NCBI RefSeq assembly: GCF_001514495.1
Contig: NZ_BCNM01000024.1
Coordinates: 1-64,000 of the forward strand
Length of the DNA stretch: 64,000 nucleotides
Direction: 5' to 3'
From: Paenibacillus pabuli NBRC 13638
GTDB lineage: Bacteria > Bacillota > Bacilli > Paenibacillales > Paenibacillaceae
In this document: piece by piece, positions 9,376-17,770 of the stretch
Layout of the letters: each line of letters begins with the position of its first letter
How positions within the stretch are numbered: the stretch's first letter is position 1
Program-made: the position numbers and the translations under genes
Notes under the pieces: generated by a model
Database searches by the model: none
The model's input: only the letters and a program-made list of their open reading frames with translations
What the model was told of the DNA's origin: nothing

Positions 9376-10518
9376 TTAGTTGGTTGTCCGGTAAGGCAAT
9401 ATAACGTACAGGCTGTGACTGTCATCCAGTGGTTTCAGGATAATCGGGCTCATGATGCCAGTAAAAGCGATCATCAGCTGCTCACTTTCCACCACTTTCA
9501 GCACATCCAGCATATATTTGGAGTTGAACGAGATTTTCAGTGGTTCACCGTTAAAGTCGGCAGGCTCGATTTCTTCTCTTACTTTACCCAGCTCGGAAGA
9601 GCTTGATGAAATTTCGATCGACCCGGAATCCATCGTTTGCATCCGCACAATGTTTGTTTTTTCTTCACGCGACAGCAAATAAGCCCGATCAATGGACTCG
9701 CTTAATTTTTTTGTATCCAAAACGAGTTCTGTTTTGTACGAAGTTGGAATAATTCTAGAAGTATCCGGATAAGTTCCGTCCAAAATACGCGAATAAAAGA
9801 GAACACGGTCGATTTTGAACAAAACCTGATTGTCAGCAACAACGATATCCACAAGAGTATTTTGATCAGGCACAATTTTGCTAAGTTCGTTCAGCGTTTT
9901 ACCCGAGATCACCACATTGTTGAAACGAATACCCTCTGCATTATCCAGCATTGCTGAACGAGTAGCAAGACGGTGACGGTCAGTTGCCACAAATTTTAGT
10001 TCGTTATCGCCCAAACTCCAAAGGACGCCTGTCAGAATCGGGGTTGTTTCATGTGTGGAAATGGAGAATACGGTTTGTTTGATCATATTTTTCAGCAAAT
10101 CTCCTGGAATGGAAACCGTTTGGTTTTCTTCGATGCTTGGCAATACAGGGAATTCTTCCGGATCTAGGCCAACGAGCTGAATCTCAGTCGCACCAGCAGA
10201 GATAAAGGTGTTGAAGTTCTCTTTAACCTCCATGTGCACTTCCTGTGATGGCAGCTTCTTGATAATCTCGACAAAAAACTTGGCTGGAAGCACAACACTA
10301 CCTGGTTGTTCCACCTGAACAACACTTTTATCGCCATCTTCAAGTGGAATAAAGGATTGGATGGAAATATCAGTGTCGCTTGCTGTCAACGTTACACCTT
10401 GATGATTCACGTCGAATTTGATGCCACTCAAAATTGGAATTGTTGTACGGCTTGAGATGGCTTTGGATACTTGCTGGATGGAATCGTTCAAGTAGTTTTT
10501 CATTATGCTGATTTTCAT
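9376..10518 (-). CDS. dnaN: DNA polymerase III sliding clamp (beta subunit)
   Basis: The ring-shaped processivity factor of replication. At 380 residues it has the usual three-domain length. The N-terminus MKISIMKNYLNDSIQQVSKAI and the internal AVATDRHRLA-type motif (here FVATDRHRLATRS) are family marks, and the C-terminus ends in SHSLYVILPYRTTN close to the canonical LPMR-like end. It follows dnaA after 221 bp; that gap carries the predicted origin unwinding site. Confidence 0.98.
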   Translation of the reverse strand: MKISIMKNYLNDSIQQVSKAISSRTTIPILSGIKFDVNHQGVTLTASDTDISIQSFIPLEDGDKSVVQVEQPGSVVLPAKFFVEIIKKLPSQEVHMEVKENFNTFISAGATEIQLVGLDPEEFPVLPSIEENQTVSIPGDLLKNMIKQTVFSISTHETTPILTGVLWSLGDNELKFVATDRHRLATRSAMLDNAEGIRFNNVVISGKTLNELSKIVPDQNTLVDIVVADNQVLFKIDRVLFYSRILDGTYPDTSRIIPTSYKTELVLDTKKLSESIDRAYLLSREEKTNIVRMQTMDSGSIEISSSSSELGKVREEIEPADFNGEPLKISFNSKYMLDVLKVVESEQLMIAFTGIMSPIILKPLDDSHSLYVILPYRTTN

Positions 10519-10632
10519 GGTTTCACTCCTAGCTGATTTTTTGGGTGTTTGGGTGTTGAAATGTATTTTTCAAAAGGCCGGAGGCCGAGCTTCGAAATGG
10601 CTAATTTGGAGATGATATCTTTTAGATCTTTA

Positions 10633-10671
10633 TAGTAATAATAGTAATAGGGGCACTGAATATGTGGATAA
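10633..10671. other. oriC: Predicted oriC unwinding element: DnaA-trios, GC step and DnaA box
   Basis: Reading the plus strand, six consecutive triplets TAG TAA TAA TAG TAA TAG (10633-10650) are followed by GGGC (10651-10654) and then TGTGGATAA (10663-10671), a perfect DnaA box on the minus strand. This is the order box, GC-rich step, DnaA-trio (3'-[G/A]AT-5') described for the basal unwinding system of B. subtilis, also between dnaA and dnaN. Flanking sequence is AT-rich. It is predicted from pattern only. Confidence 0.75.
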
Positions 10672-10690
10672 GTGGGTATAAACCCGTAAA

Positions 10691-10733
10691 CCCAAGCCTA
10701 TCCACATGTGTACACGTTGTGCATAGGCTTGGG
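10691..10733. repeat. Long hairpin between dnaA and dnaN carrying a DnaA-box variant
   Basis: Arms 10691-10701 and 10723-10733 are perfectly complementary over 11 bp; after one C/C mismatch, CACA 10703-10706 pairs with TGTG 10718-10721. The left arm includes CTATCCACA (10698-10706), one base from a consensus DnaA box. It starts 7 bp after the dnaA stop. There is no T-run on the minus strand, so it may be an origin or mRNA element rather than a plain terminator. Confidence 0.6.
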
Positions 10734-10739
10734 ACTTGT

Positions 10740-12086
10740 TCAGGTTGGATTCTTAATTTTTTCGGTTAAGTTGTTGATAACTTTATAGAGATCCTGATCG
10801 TTTTTAATCGCCTGGGAGATCTTTTCATGCGCATGTATGACCGTGGTGTGATCTCGGCCTCCAAACGCTTCCCCAATCTTGGGCAGAGAAAAGTCTGTTA
10901 GTTCACGCGAGAGATACATGGCAATCTGTCTTGGAAAGGCAACGGCCTTGGTCCGTTTCCGTGCTTTGAAATCTTCAAGCTTAAGGCTGTAATACTCGCC
11001 GACCTTTTGTTGGATGTCGTGAATAGTGATCATTTTAGGACGGCTGGAAGGAATAATATCCTTCAATGCTTCAGCTGCCAGATGTGTGGTCACATCTTGA
11101 TTCGTCAGCGAAGAATAAGCAACGACCCGAATGAGGGCCCCTTCCAGTTCGCGAATATTGGTGTCAATCTGATTTGCGATATACATCATCGCTTCATTCG
11201 GAATATCCAGGTTTTCCGCACGTGCTTTTTTACGCAAAATCGCAATCCGTGTCTCCAGATCCGGAGGCTGAATATCCGTAATTAATCCCCATTCAAAACG
11301 GGAACGAAGCCGTTCTTCCAGTGTCGGAATTTCCTTCGGCGGTCTGTCGCTGGAGATGATAATCTGTTTCCGTTCCTCATGCAGCGCATTAAACGTATGG
11401 AAAAATTCCTCTTGTGTCGATTCTTTTCCAGCTAAGAACTGAATATCATCTATGAGCAGGATATCGACACTACGATATTTGTTGCGGAAACTTTCCCCGC
11501 GGTTATCACGGATGGAGTTAATGAACTCATTCGTAAATTTCTCAGACGACAAATAAACGACTTTGCTGCCCGGATCATGCTCCAGTACATAATGTCCGAT
11601 CGCATGCATCAAGTGAGTTTTGCCGAGACCTACACCCCCATATAGAAACAGAGGATTGTATGCTTTGGCGGGCGCTTCAGCGACCGCCAGCGACGCGGCG
11701 TGGGCAAAACGGTTGCCCGGACCAATGACAAATGTATCGAACGTATATTTTGGATTAAGCATGCTGAGTACCGCTTCTTCCTGTACAACCGTAGGCGTTG
11801 GTGCCGGCAGTTGAGGGTCCGGTTCAACAGGCTTATTCTCTTCGATGACAAATTTCACATCGACCTGTTTGCCAAGCAGTTCATATACCGTTGATCCAAC
11901 CAGTTTCGTGTAACGACTCTCCAGCCATTCGACGGCAAACGTGGTAGGGGCGGAAATGACGATCGAACGATCATTCAGCTTGGTCGCTTTGGTTGCTTTG
12001 AACCAAGTATCAAAGCTGGGTTTGCTGAGTTTGTTTTGTATGATTGATAAAATTTGCTGCCATAAATCAGAAGTATGGCTGTCCAC
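10740..12086 (-). CDS. dnaA: Chromosomal replication initiator DnaA
   Basis: AAA+ ATPase that binds DnaA boxes and melts the origin. 448 residues. Domain I is at about 1-85; a short Pro-rich linker follows; the AAA+ domain has Walker A GGVGLGKTH, Walker B VDILLIDDIQFL and sensor segments; domain IV ends with the DnaA signature FGGRDHTTVIHAHEKI. The start is GTG (complement of 12084-12086), with AAAGGAG about 9 bases upstream. DnaA boxes lie on both sides of the gene, as in a bipartite Firmicute origin. Confidence 0.99.
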   Translation of the reverse strand: MDSHTSDLWQQILSIIQNKLSKPSFDTWFKATKATKLNDRSIVISAPTTFAVEWLESRYTKLVGSTVYELLGKQVDVKFVIEENKPVEPDPQLPAPTPTVVQEEAVLSMLNPKYTFDTFVIGPGNRFAHAASLAVAEAPAKAYNPLFLYGGVGLGKTHLMHAIGHYVLEHDPGSKVVYLSSEKFTNEFINSIRDNRGESFRNKYRSVDILLIDDIQFLAGKESTQEEFFHTFNALHEERKQIIISSDRPPKEIPTLEERLRSRFEWGLITDIQPPDLETRIAILRKKARAENLDIPNEAMMYIANQIDTNIRELEGALIRVVAYSSLTNQDVTTHLAAEALKDIIPSSRPKMITIHDIQQKVGEYYSLKLEDFKARKRTKAVAFPRQIAMYLSRELTDFSLPKIGEAFGGRDHTTVIHAHEKISQAIKNDQDLYKVINNLTEKIKNPT

Positions 12087-12165
12087 AGACTGTCACTCCT
12101 TTTACATGTTCCAAGTGTGGCTTAAGCCATGATGCAGTGTCGAAATACGAGATATATTGTTGAAT

Positions 12166-12522
12166 TTATCCCCAAACCCCCGCAGGTCGAAAACAAAAAA
12201 AGAATGAACAACGGAAAATTGTTCACAACTTTATCCACAGGCTGTTGATAATATTATGGGTCAGATCACATATTCACATCCAAAAGTAATACAATCATAG
12301 CAAAAGAAGCCCGGCATTTCAATGTATCGCGTGATTTTATCCACAAATTCAATAACTTGTGTATAATTTTTAATCACAACACAATATATTGTTTATAAAT
12401 TGTTTAACTTTCGACAAGATGACCCAAAAACCCAAATTATTTTATACACAGGTTATCCGTCAGATTATGCTGAATTGTGTGTAAAAGTATTCTTTGTTTG
12501 TGAATAACCTCTCTGTGGATAA
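12166..12522. other. oriC: dnaA-proximal DnaA-box cluster of oriC
   Basis: Perfect TTATNCACA boxes occur at 12231-12239 (+, TTATCCACA), 12337-12345 (+, TTATCCACA), 12358-12366 (-, TTATACACA), 12442-12450 (+, TTATACACA), 12499-12507 (-, TTATTCACA) and 12514-12522 (-, TTATCCACA). One-mismatch forms are TTATCCCCA at 12166 and TTGTTCACA at 12219. The stretch is AT-rich, non-coding and just upstream of dnaA, so DnaA probably also autoregulates its gene here. Confidence 0.9.
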
Positions 12523-12742
12523 CCGTGATATGGAAATGCCTGTTTCGGGGATTTACAGGAGAGTGAATCTTCATGCCCGTTTTCCTTGTTCAAAGAGAAG
12601 TATTGAGGATACGATAAAATCTAAGGCATAAGAGATTAAGGAGAGTAAACTGAACGTAGAATTTATTCCTAAAAGAGGTAGTATGGATATGAGCTCAAAA
12701 CGTGGAGATGGATATGTCCCCTTTGCAGGAGTTTAGCGTATA

Positions 12743-12802
12743 CCAAAAAGAGGTTGTTCCTTAAGACCGAAATGGGGGTCTAAGGGAACAACCTCTTTTT
12801 GG
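12743..12802 (-). terminator. gntK terminator, long inverted repeat
   Basis: Arms 12743-12760 and 12785-12802 are perfectly complementary over 18 bp, and pairing continues inward with a one-base bulge on each side. It lies 18 bp beyond the gntK stop, with CTTTTTGG ending the descending arm on either strand, so it may act in both directions and insulate oriC from the gnt operon. Confidence 0.8.
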
Positions 12803-12820
12803 TGGTTATAGAGGAAGGAA

Positions 12821-14368
12821 TTACTTCATATGGACAGACCATTTACGCTGAAATTCCGCGATGTCTGCATATTCTTCTTCCAATTTTCGCGAGATACGAA
12901 TAAAGATGGGGAGCAATTCCTGATAGATCGATGCATGTTCTCTAACAGGGGTATGCTTATGTGTTGTACCCACCATAGAGGAAACGGCATGAAGCGACTG
13001 AATTCGCCCTGTAGCATAGAGACCAAGCACAACAGCACCCAGGCAGGAACTTTCGAAGCTTTCAGGCACAACGACTTCCTGGTTGAAAATATCCGACATC
13101 ATCTGACGCCAGAGGGGGGAACGTGCGAAGCCGCCGGTAGCCTGGATGGAGGTAGGCTGCCCAATCTGTTCCTCCATGGCGAGCAGTACGGTGTACAGGT
13201 TGAAAATCACCCCTTCCAGTACAGCACGGATCATATGCTCTTTCTGATGGTGGAGGGTCAAACCGAAGAAGGAACCACGAGCATCCGGATTCCACAGAGG
13301 GGCGCGTTCGCCCGAAAGGTATGGATGGAAAAGAAGTCCCTCTGAGCCCGGACTGACCCGTTCCGCAATCTTGGTGAGCACGTCGTAGGAATTAATGCCA
13401 AGCCGCTTAGCTGTCTCCACTTCAGATGCGGCGAATTCGTCCCGCACCCAGCGGAACAACATTCCGCCATTATTCACAGGCCCGCCGATGACCCAAAGAT
13501 TTTCGGTGAGAGCATAACAGAACGTTCGGCCTTTTGGATCTGTAATGGGACGGTCTACAACAGTACGTATGGCTCCACTGGTACCGATGGTCGCTGCAAC
13601 AACACCGGGTTCTATTGCATTTACCCCAAGATTGGACAATACCCCATCACTCGCTCCGATAACGAAGGGAGTAGAGGGGGAGAGAGCCATTTTATCAGCC
13701 CAGGTCGTATCCATTCCCTCTATAGTATGTGTGGTCGGAACAAGCTTCGACAGATGGTCTGGAGTAATGCCTGCAAGTTCAAGGGCTTCGGCATCCCAAT
13801 CCAGTTGTTCCAGATTGAGCAGACCTGTGCAGGAGGCGATGGAATGATCCACCACATACTGACCGAACAAACGGAAGAACAGATATTCTTTAATAGAGAT
13901 GAATTTGGCTGTGCGCTGAAAAAGCTCCGGCTCATCGTGGCGCAGCCACATTAATTTGGTCAGTGGAGACATGGGATGGATAGGGGTACCTGTTCGCAAA
14001 TAAATGCGATGTCCAAGCCCATTCTCTTGCAGTTTCTCCGACCAGGCGGCACTCCGGTTGTCAGCCCAAGTGATGCAGCGGGTAAGGGGGCTGCCATCCT
14101 GGCTCATAGCGATGACACTATGCATGGCCGAGCTGCAAGAAACGAACATGATTTGTTCCGCGGGTACGCCGCTCTGATCCATGACGCCGCGTACAGAACG
14201 AATAGCAGCTTGCACAATTTGTTCCGGATCCTGTTCGGCAACATCGGGAGCCGGAGTGTATAAGGGATACTCCTGAGTTGAAGTACTTACGACTTCACCC
14301 TGTTCCGTAAATAGTACGGACTTTGTACTGGTTGTCCCAATATCCATACCAATCATATAGTTGTTCAT
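12821..14368 (-). CDS. gntK: Gluconokinase, FGGY carbohydrate kinase family
   Basis: Phosphorylates gluconate to 6-phosphogluconate, which enters the pentose phosphate pathway. The 515-residue length fits FGGY kinases. The N-terminal phosphate-binding loop is MIGMDIGTTSTKSVLF; the substrate side has ITWADNRSA; the C-terminal FGGY domain has GGPVNNGGMLFRW, LSGERAPLWNP and QATGGFARSPLWRQMMSDIF. AGAAGG precedes the ATG by about 10 bases. It is the last gene of a gntR-gntP-gntK operon. The product is inferred from family and from the adjacent gluconate permease and GntR operators. No gntZ (6-phosphogluconate dehydrogenase) follows, unlike B. subtilis. Confidence 0.92.
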   Translation of the reverse strand: MNNYMIGMDIGTTSTKSVLFTEQGEVVSTSTQEYPLYTPAPDVAEQDPEQIVQAAIRSVRGVMDQSGVPAEQIMFVSCSSAMHSVIAMSQDGSPLTRCITWADNRSAAWSEKLQENGLGHRIYLRTGTPIHPMSPLTKLMWLRHDEPELFQRTAKFISIKEYLFFRLFGQYVVDHSIASCTGLLNLEQLDWDAEALELAGITPDHLSKLVPTTHTIEGMDTTWADKMALSPSTPFVIGASDGVLSNLGVNAIEPGVVAATIGTSGAIRTVVDRPITDPKGRTFCYALTENLWVIGGPVNNGGMLFRWVRDEFAASEVETAKRLGINSYDVLTKIAERVSPGSEGLLFHPYLSGERAPLWNPDARGSFFGLTLHHQKEHMIRAVLEGVIFNLYTVLLAMEEQIGQPTSIQATGGFARSPLWRQMMSDIFNQEVVVPESFESSCLGAVVLGLYATGRIQSLHAVSSMVGTTHKHTPVREHASIYQELLPIFIRISRKLEEEYADIAEFQRKWSVHMK

Positions 14369-14430
14369 TCTATATTAACCTTCTTTCCAGTGGACCTTTC
14401 AGAATTTTTCCTTCTATATATCAAGTGAAG

Positions 14431-15792
14431 TTAAACGACTGTACTTAGCAGCAAAATAAAGATCAGTCCAACGACAGACAATAGTGTTTCCATAACGGTC
14501 CACGTTTTCAATGTTTGAGAGACGCTCATATTAAAGAATTCCTTGATCATCCAGAAGCCTGCGTCATTCACATGGGACAGCACAAGCGAGCCTGCACCGG
14601 TAGCCAGTACAACCAACTCGATATTGGCACCTGGGGTGAGCGCGAGAACTGGAGCCACAATACCCGCTGCTGTTGTCATCGCGACCGTTGCTGAACCCGT
14701 AGCAACCCGTATCAGTGCAGCGACAAGCCAGGCAAATAGAATGACGTTAATATTCGCATGTGTGGCCACTTCAGCAATGGCATTCCCTACACCACTATTG
14801 ATGAGCACCTGCTTGAACGCACCACCTCCGCCAATAATGAGGATGATCGTTGCCGTAGGCGCCAGACATTCACTGGTAAAACGGGAGATGTCATGTTTGT
14901 TGAAGCCGCGTGAGAATCCGAGTGAAAAGAGGGCAAACACAACAGAGATCAGCAAGGCTATAATTTCATGTCCGATGAATTCACAGAAAACCGTAAATCC
15001 GCTTGTAGCATCTGGGTCCACAATATTGGCGATGGAACCAATGAGCATCAGAATGACTGGCAGCAAGATTGTAAACAGGGTTATTCCGAACCCGGGTAAG
15101 CTGTTACTTTTTTTCGTAGCAAATTGTTCAGCCAGCTCCGCTGGCGGCTCGGTATGTATTCGTTTACCGATAAATTTACCGAACAGGGGACCCGCGATAA
15201 TGGCTGTTGGGATACCTACAATAAGGGAGTACAGGATCGTTTTACCCAAATCGGCGCTGAACGCTTCGATGGCAATCATGGGAGCCGGATGAGGTGGAAC
15301 CAGACCATGTACTGTAGAGAGACCTGCCAAAATTGGAATACCGATCTGTAGCAGTGACATATTGGTTTTACGCGCAACGGTGAAAATGATCGGAATTAGC
15401 AGAATGACGCCGACTTCGAAGAAAACGGGAATACCGACGATAAATCCAACGATCATCATCGCCCAGTGCACACGTTTCACACCAAAACGATCCACAAGCG
15501 TAGTAGCAATTCGTTCAGCACCGCCGGATTCGGCCATCATCTTACCGAGCATGGTACCCAGTCCGATAACGATGGCGATCGTTCCGAGTGTACCGCCAAG
15601 TCCTCCCGTAATGGAAGTAATGACATCCGCAGGTTTCATGCCTGCAAGTAAACCAAGCATTAATGCTGATAGCAAAAGAGTAATGAAGGGATTCCATTTG
15701 TACTTGGAAATTAGTACGATCAGAAATACAATCGCAATCAATGTCCAGATCAGCAATGTTGCATTATGGGTTAATCCAAAAAGAGTGCTCAT
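14431..15792 (-). CDS. gntP: Gluconate permease, GntP family
   Basis: A 453-residue proton-coupled gluconate symporter of the GntP family, the usual length. The chain is hydrophobic almost throughout, with about 12 predicted membrane segments. Recognisable pieces are GLGTMLGKMMAESGGAERIA, HGLVPPHPAPMIA and IRVATGSATVAMTTAAGI. The start at 15792 (MSTLFGL) is preferred because AGGAGC lies 9 bases ahead; upstream codons to 15843 have no ribosome site. It lies 62 bp ahead of gntK and after gntR in the same direction, with an internal GntR-type palindrome and a cre-like site in the 254-bp gap before it. Confidence 0.93.
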   Translation of the reverse strand: MSTLFGLTHNATLLIWTLIAIVFLIVLISKYKWNPFITLLLSALMLGLLAGMKPADVITSITGGLGGTLGTIAIVIGLGTMLGKMMAESGGAERIATTLVDRFGVKRVHWAMMIVGFIVGIPVFFEVGVILLIPIIFTVARKTNMSLLQIGIPILAGLSTVHGLVPPHPAPMIAIEAFSADLGKTILYSLIVGIPTAIIAGPLFGKFIGKRIHTEPPAELAEQFATKKSNSLPGFGITLFTILLPVILMLIGSIANIVDPDATSGFTVFCEFIGHEIIALLISVVFALFSLGFSRGFNKHDISRFTSECLAPTATIILIIGGGGAFKQVLINSGVGNAIAEVATHANINVILFAWLVAALIRVATGSATVAMTTAAGIVAPVLALTPGANIELVVLATGAGSLVLSHVNDAGFWMIKEFFNMSVSQTLKTWTVMETLLSVVGLIFILLLSTVV

Positions 15793-15815
15793 GAGGTATG
15801 CTCCTTTTATGTGAT

Positions 15816-15830
15816 ATATAACGCTTACAA
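15816..15830 (-). promoter_or_regulatory. cre-like CcpA site ahead of gntP
   Basis: The minus strand reads TTGTAAGCGTTATAT, one mismatch from the catabolite-response consensus WTGNAANCGNWNNCW. It lies 24 bp upstream of the gntP start. Catabolite repression of gnt genes through CcpA is known in B. subtilis; here it is a prediction. Confidence 0.55.
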
Positions 15831-15938
15831 GTGAGATAAACATCGGACAGTGAAACGGTGACTTTATGAATCATTTACATGGGGTGAGTGTGGATCACCC
15901 TTAATATGCCCAAAAAATGAAACAAAATCGCATTTTGT

Positions 15939-15956
15939 ATACTTGTCGACAAGTTA
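15939..15956. promoter_or_regulatory. GntR-type operator in the gntR-gntP gap
   Basis: ATACTTGTCGACAAGTTA contains the perfect 14-bp palindrome ACTTGTCGACAAGT (15941-15954). It closely matches the B. subtilis gnt operator ATACTTGTATACAAGTAT. It lies about 150 bp upstream of gntP and suggests a second regulated promoter inside the operon. Confidence 0.7.
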
Positions 15957-16046
15957 AGACGCAATCATTCACAATGGATATGATTGCGCAGCCCTAACAC
16001 TATGGATGAACAACCTAAAGGTGAATGGAAATTCATCATAGCGATG

Positions 16047-16721
16047 TTAAGAATCAAAGCTTTCATTCAATGTCTTGCCTGAATCCTGGAAATAGGTGCG
16101 AACTCCAGTCTGAATCCGTGCTTTGTCACCCGATTCAAGCGCCTCAATCAGCAAACGGTGTTTGTTAATTACAGCGCTTACCTTCTGCTCACCCTGAACA
16201 AATACCCTGCGGGTCGTCAGCAGCATGACGGTCATAACGACATAACGAATGCTTCTCCATAGATGTAAAATACGGGCATGCTGGGCAGCTTCGATAATAC
16301 TCTCGTGAAAAGTCAGATCCTGATAAGCGAATTCGACCGCATCCTGATGACGACCGGCGAGTTCCATCTTGTCCAATACGTTGTGTAGCTGTGTAAGCAA
16401 TGGTGCTGGAACATTACTTGCGAGTCGCTGCTGTACAAAACTCTCAATTAGAAAACGGACGTCATACAATTCCTCGACATCCTTAATTTTCAATCCCAGA
16501 ACGACCACGCCCATGCGCTCCAGCCGGATAAGCCCTTCATTCGATAAAGTTCTTAATGCTTCACGTACAGGTGATCGACTGCTGTCAAAATCAGCGGCAA
16601 TTCGATTTTCTGACAAAATCTCTCCAGGGCGAAGGGTTCCGCTGATGATCCGCAGCCTTAATTCGCAGGCAATCGCTTCCCCGCGGGAAGCTCCCTGAAG
16701 CCAGGAAGAAGGAAATAGCAT
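16047..16721 (-). CDS. gntR: Gluconate operon repressor GntR
   Basis: A 224-residue transcription factor of the FadR branch of the GntR family. The N-terminal winged helix-turn-helix has CELRLRIISGTLRPGEILSE, then IAADFDSSRSPVREALRTLS. The C-terminal all-helical FCD-type domain (about 85-215) binds the effector, expected to be gluconate. The start region resembles B. subtilis GntR, which also begins near a W-x-x-x-A-S motif. ATG at 16721 has TAGGAG about 11 bases upstream. It is the first gene of the operon, and CTTGTATACAAG palindromes lie upstream, supporting autoregulation. Confidence 0.9.
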   Translation of the reverse strand: MLFPSSWLQGASRGEAIACELRLRIISGTLRPGEILSENRIAADFDSSRSPVREALRTLSNEGLIRLERMGVVVLGLKIKDVEELYDVRFLIESFVQQRLASNVPAPLLTQLHNVLDKMELAGRHQDAVEFAYQDLTFHESIIEAAQHARILHLWRSIRYVVMTVMLLTTRRVFVQGEQKVSAVINKHRLLIEALESGDKARIQTGVRTYFQDSGKTLNESFDS

Positions 16722-16914
16722 ATTGGCTAACGCTCCTATTGTAAGTAATCAGTTCAATACTGATCATATCACAACTATTTTATGGGGTAAGCATTTTGCC
16801 CCAATCCGGAGAACAATGGAGACGCCAGAATGCAATCTTCATGTTTAATGTCGTACAATATTGCATTAAAAATGGACTTTTCAAGGAGCTGCAGGGTGAG
16901 TTATCTTCCCTTAA

Positions 16915-16933
16915 GTATACTTGTATACAAGAT
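16915..16933. promoter_or_regulatory. GntR-type operator upstream of gntR
   Basis: GTATACTTGTATACAAGAT includes the perfect palindrome CTTGTATACAAG (16920-16931) and nearly the whole B. subtilis gnt operator. It lies about 195 bp ahead of gntR, which implies a long 5' leader or a promoter close to the operator that I cannot place with confidence. Confidence 0.75.
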
Positions 16934-17051
16934 GTGATTTTTATCCTACACCTTTCTAGAAAACTTGTAAACCATAAGAGTAAAGCGGATACATCAAATT
17001 TTAAATTCATGAGACTGTAGCTATATTGCCATCAATATCGAATAAAATTCT

Positions 17052-17166
17052 TTATCCACATGTGAATAACTTTATATAAGAGTCAAATACGTAAAAAGAG
17101 GGTTTTAGAGGGTGTGGATAAATAAAAACTAGGCATTATGATGGTTTAATCAGGCGTTGGGGATAA
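17052..17166. other. oriC: rpmH-proximal DnaA-box cluster
   Basis: Perfect boxes are TTATCCACA at 17052-17060 (+), immediately followed by TGTGAATAA at 17061-17069 (-, TTATTCACA), giving back-to-back inverted boxes, and TGTGGATAA at 17113-17121 (-). TGGGGATAA at 17158-17166 is one base off. This second cluster is about 4.5 kb from the dnaA-side cluster, with the gnt operon between them. Confidence 0.8.
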
Positions 17167-17282
17167 CTTTAGAGAGTCCTAAATAGCGACTCTGGAAGGT
17201 TATAAACAAAGACAGGCATGGAGAACTTTCATGGGAGGTTCGAACAGATATCAAAAGGAGGAAGGAGTCGAGAGGCTCAGAG

Positions 17283-17312
17283 TTGACTTTTCCAGGTGTT
17301 CATGGTTAAATA
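17283..17312 (+). promoter_or_regulatory. Predicted rpmH promoter
   Basis: TTGACT at 17283-17288, a 17-18 bp spacer, then TTAAATA at 17306-17312. It is about 70 bp ahead of rpmH and downstream of the DnaA boxes. Confidence 0.45.
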
Positions 17313-17384
17313 TATAAAGGTGTTTTCTGTGAAGATGAAAATGATTCATCACATAAGTATTTCCTTGTAAGGAGGTGCAATACA

Positions 17385-17519
17385 TTGAGACCTACATTCA
17401 AACCGAACGTTAGCAAACGTAAAAAAGTTCATGGTTTCCGGAAAAGAATGAGCACGAGCAACGGACGTAAAGTTCTGGCTGCACGTCGCCTTAAAGGCCG
17501 TAAAGTCCTGAGTGCTTAA
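17385..17519 (+). CDS. rpmH: 50S ribosomal protein L34
   Basis: A 44-residue, very basic ribosomal protein (MRPTFKPNVSKRKKVHGF... RLKGRKVLSA), the exact usual length and ending for L34. The start is TTG at 17385 with a strong AAGGAGGTG 8 bases upstream. It is the first gene on the right side of the origin and precedes rnpA, as in nearly all bacteria. Confidence 0.97.
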   Translation: MRPTFKPNVSKRKKVHGFRKRMSTSNGRKVLAARRLKGRKVLSA

Positions 17520-17528
17520 TGCATGTGA

Positions 17529-17554
17529 AGACCACCGAGGTGGTCTTTTTTTTC
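17529..17554 (+). terminator. rpmH terminator
   Basis: AGACCACC (17529-17536) pairs with GGTGGTCT (17539-17546), followed by eight or nine T. It lies 10 bp after the rpmH stop, so rnpA probably depends on readthrough or on its own promoter. Confidence 0.85.
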
Positions 17555-17680
17555 TTAAATAGGTCATTTCAGACTGGATGCTCGTATAGGTCAGGTCTGA
17601 ATTGGCTGCGCAAAAGCATCAGTACCCATCTATGCTCAACGAATAAGATGTCTGTTTTTTCGAAAACGTTCCTTATATAA

Positions 17681-17770
17681 GGATGAATGTCTGCTCGGTC
17701 CAAGCAGCCGATCAGCAATCATCCCGGATGAATGTCTGCCCGGTTCAAGCAGCCGATCAGCAATCATCCT
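17681..17770 (+). repeat. 45-bp tandem repeat, two copies
   Basis: Unit 1 is 17681-17725 and unit 2 is 17726-17770; they differ at only three positions. Each begins with GGATGAATGTCTGC and ends with CAGCAATCATCC/T, so GGATGA and TCATCC at the ends can pair and each unit can fold as a hairpin. It lies between rpmH and rnpA. Confidence 0.9.

Larger units (their letters stand above)
16722..17384. other. gntR / rpmH divergent region
   Basis: This gap holds the gnt leader and operator on the left and the rpmH-side DnaA-box cluster and rpmH promoter on the right, each listed separately. Minor frames of 74-76 codons on both strands at about 16780-17020 have no ribosome site and overlap the operator, so I do not call genes. 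Confidence 0.6.

Noticed and set aside
16780..17020. Two overlapping frames of 74-76 codons between gntR and rpmH
   Set aside because: On opposite strands, both cover the GntR operator and neither has a ribosome site.
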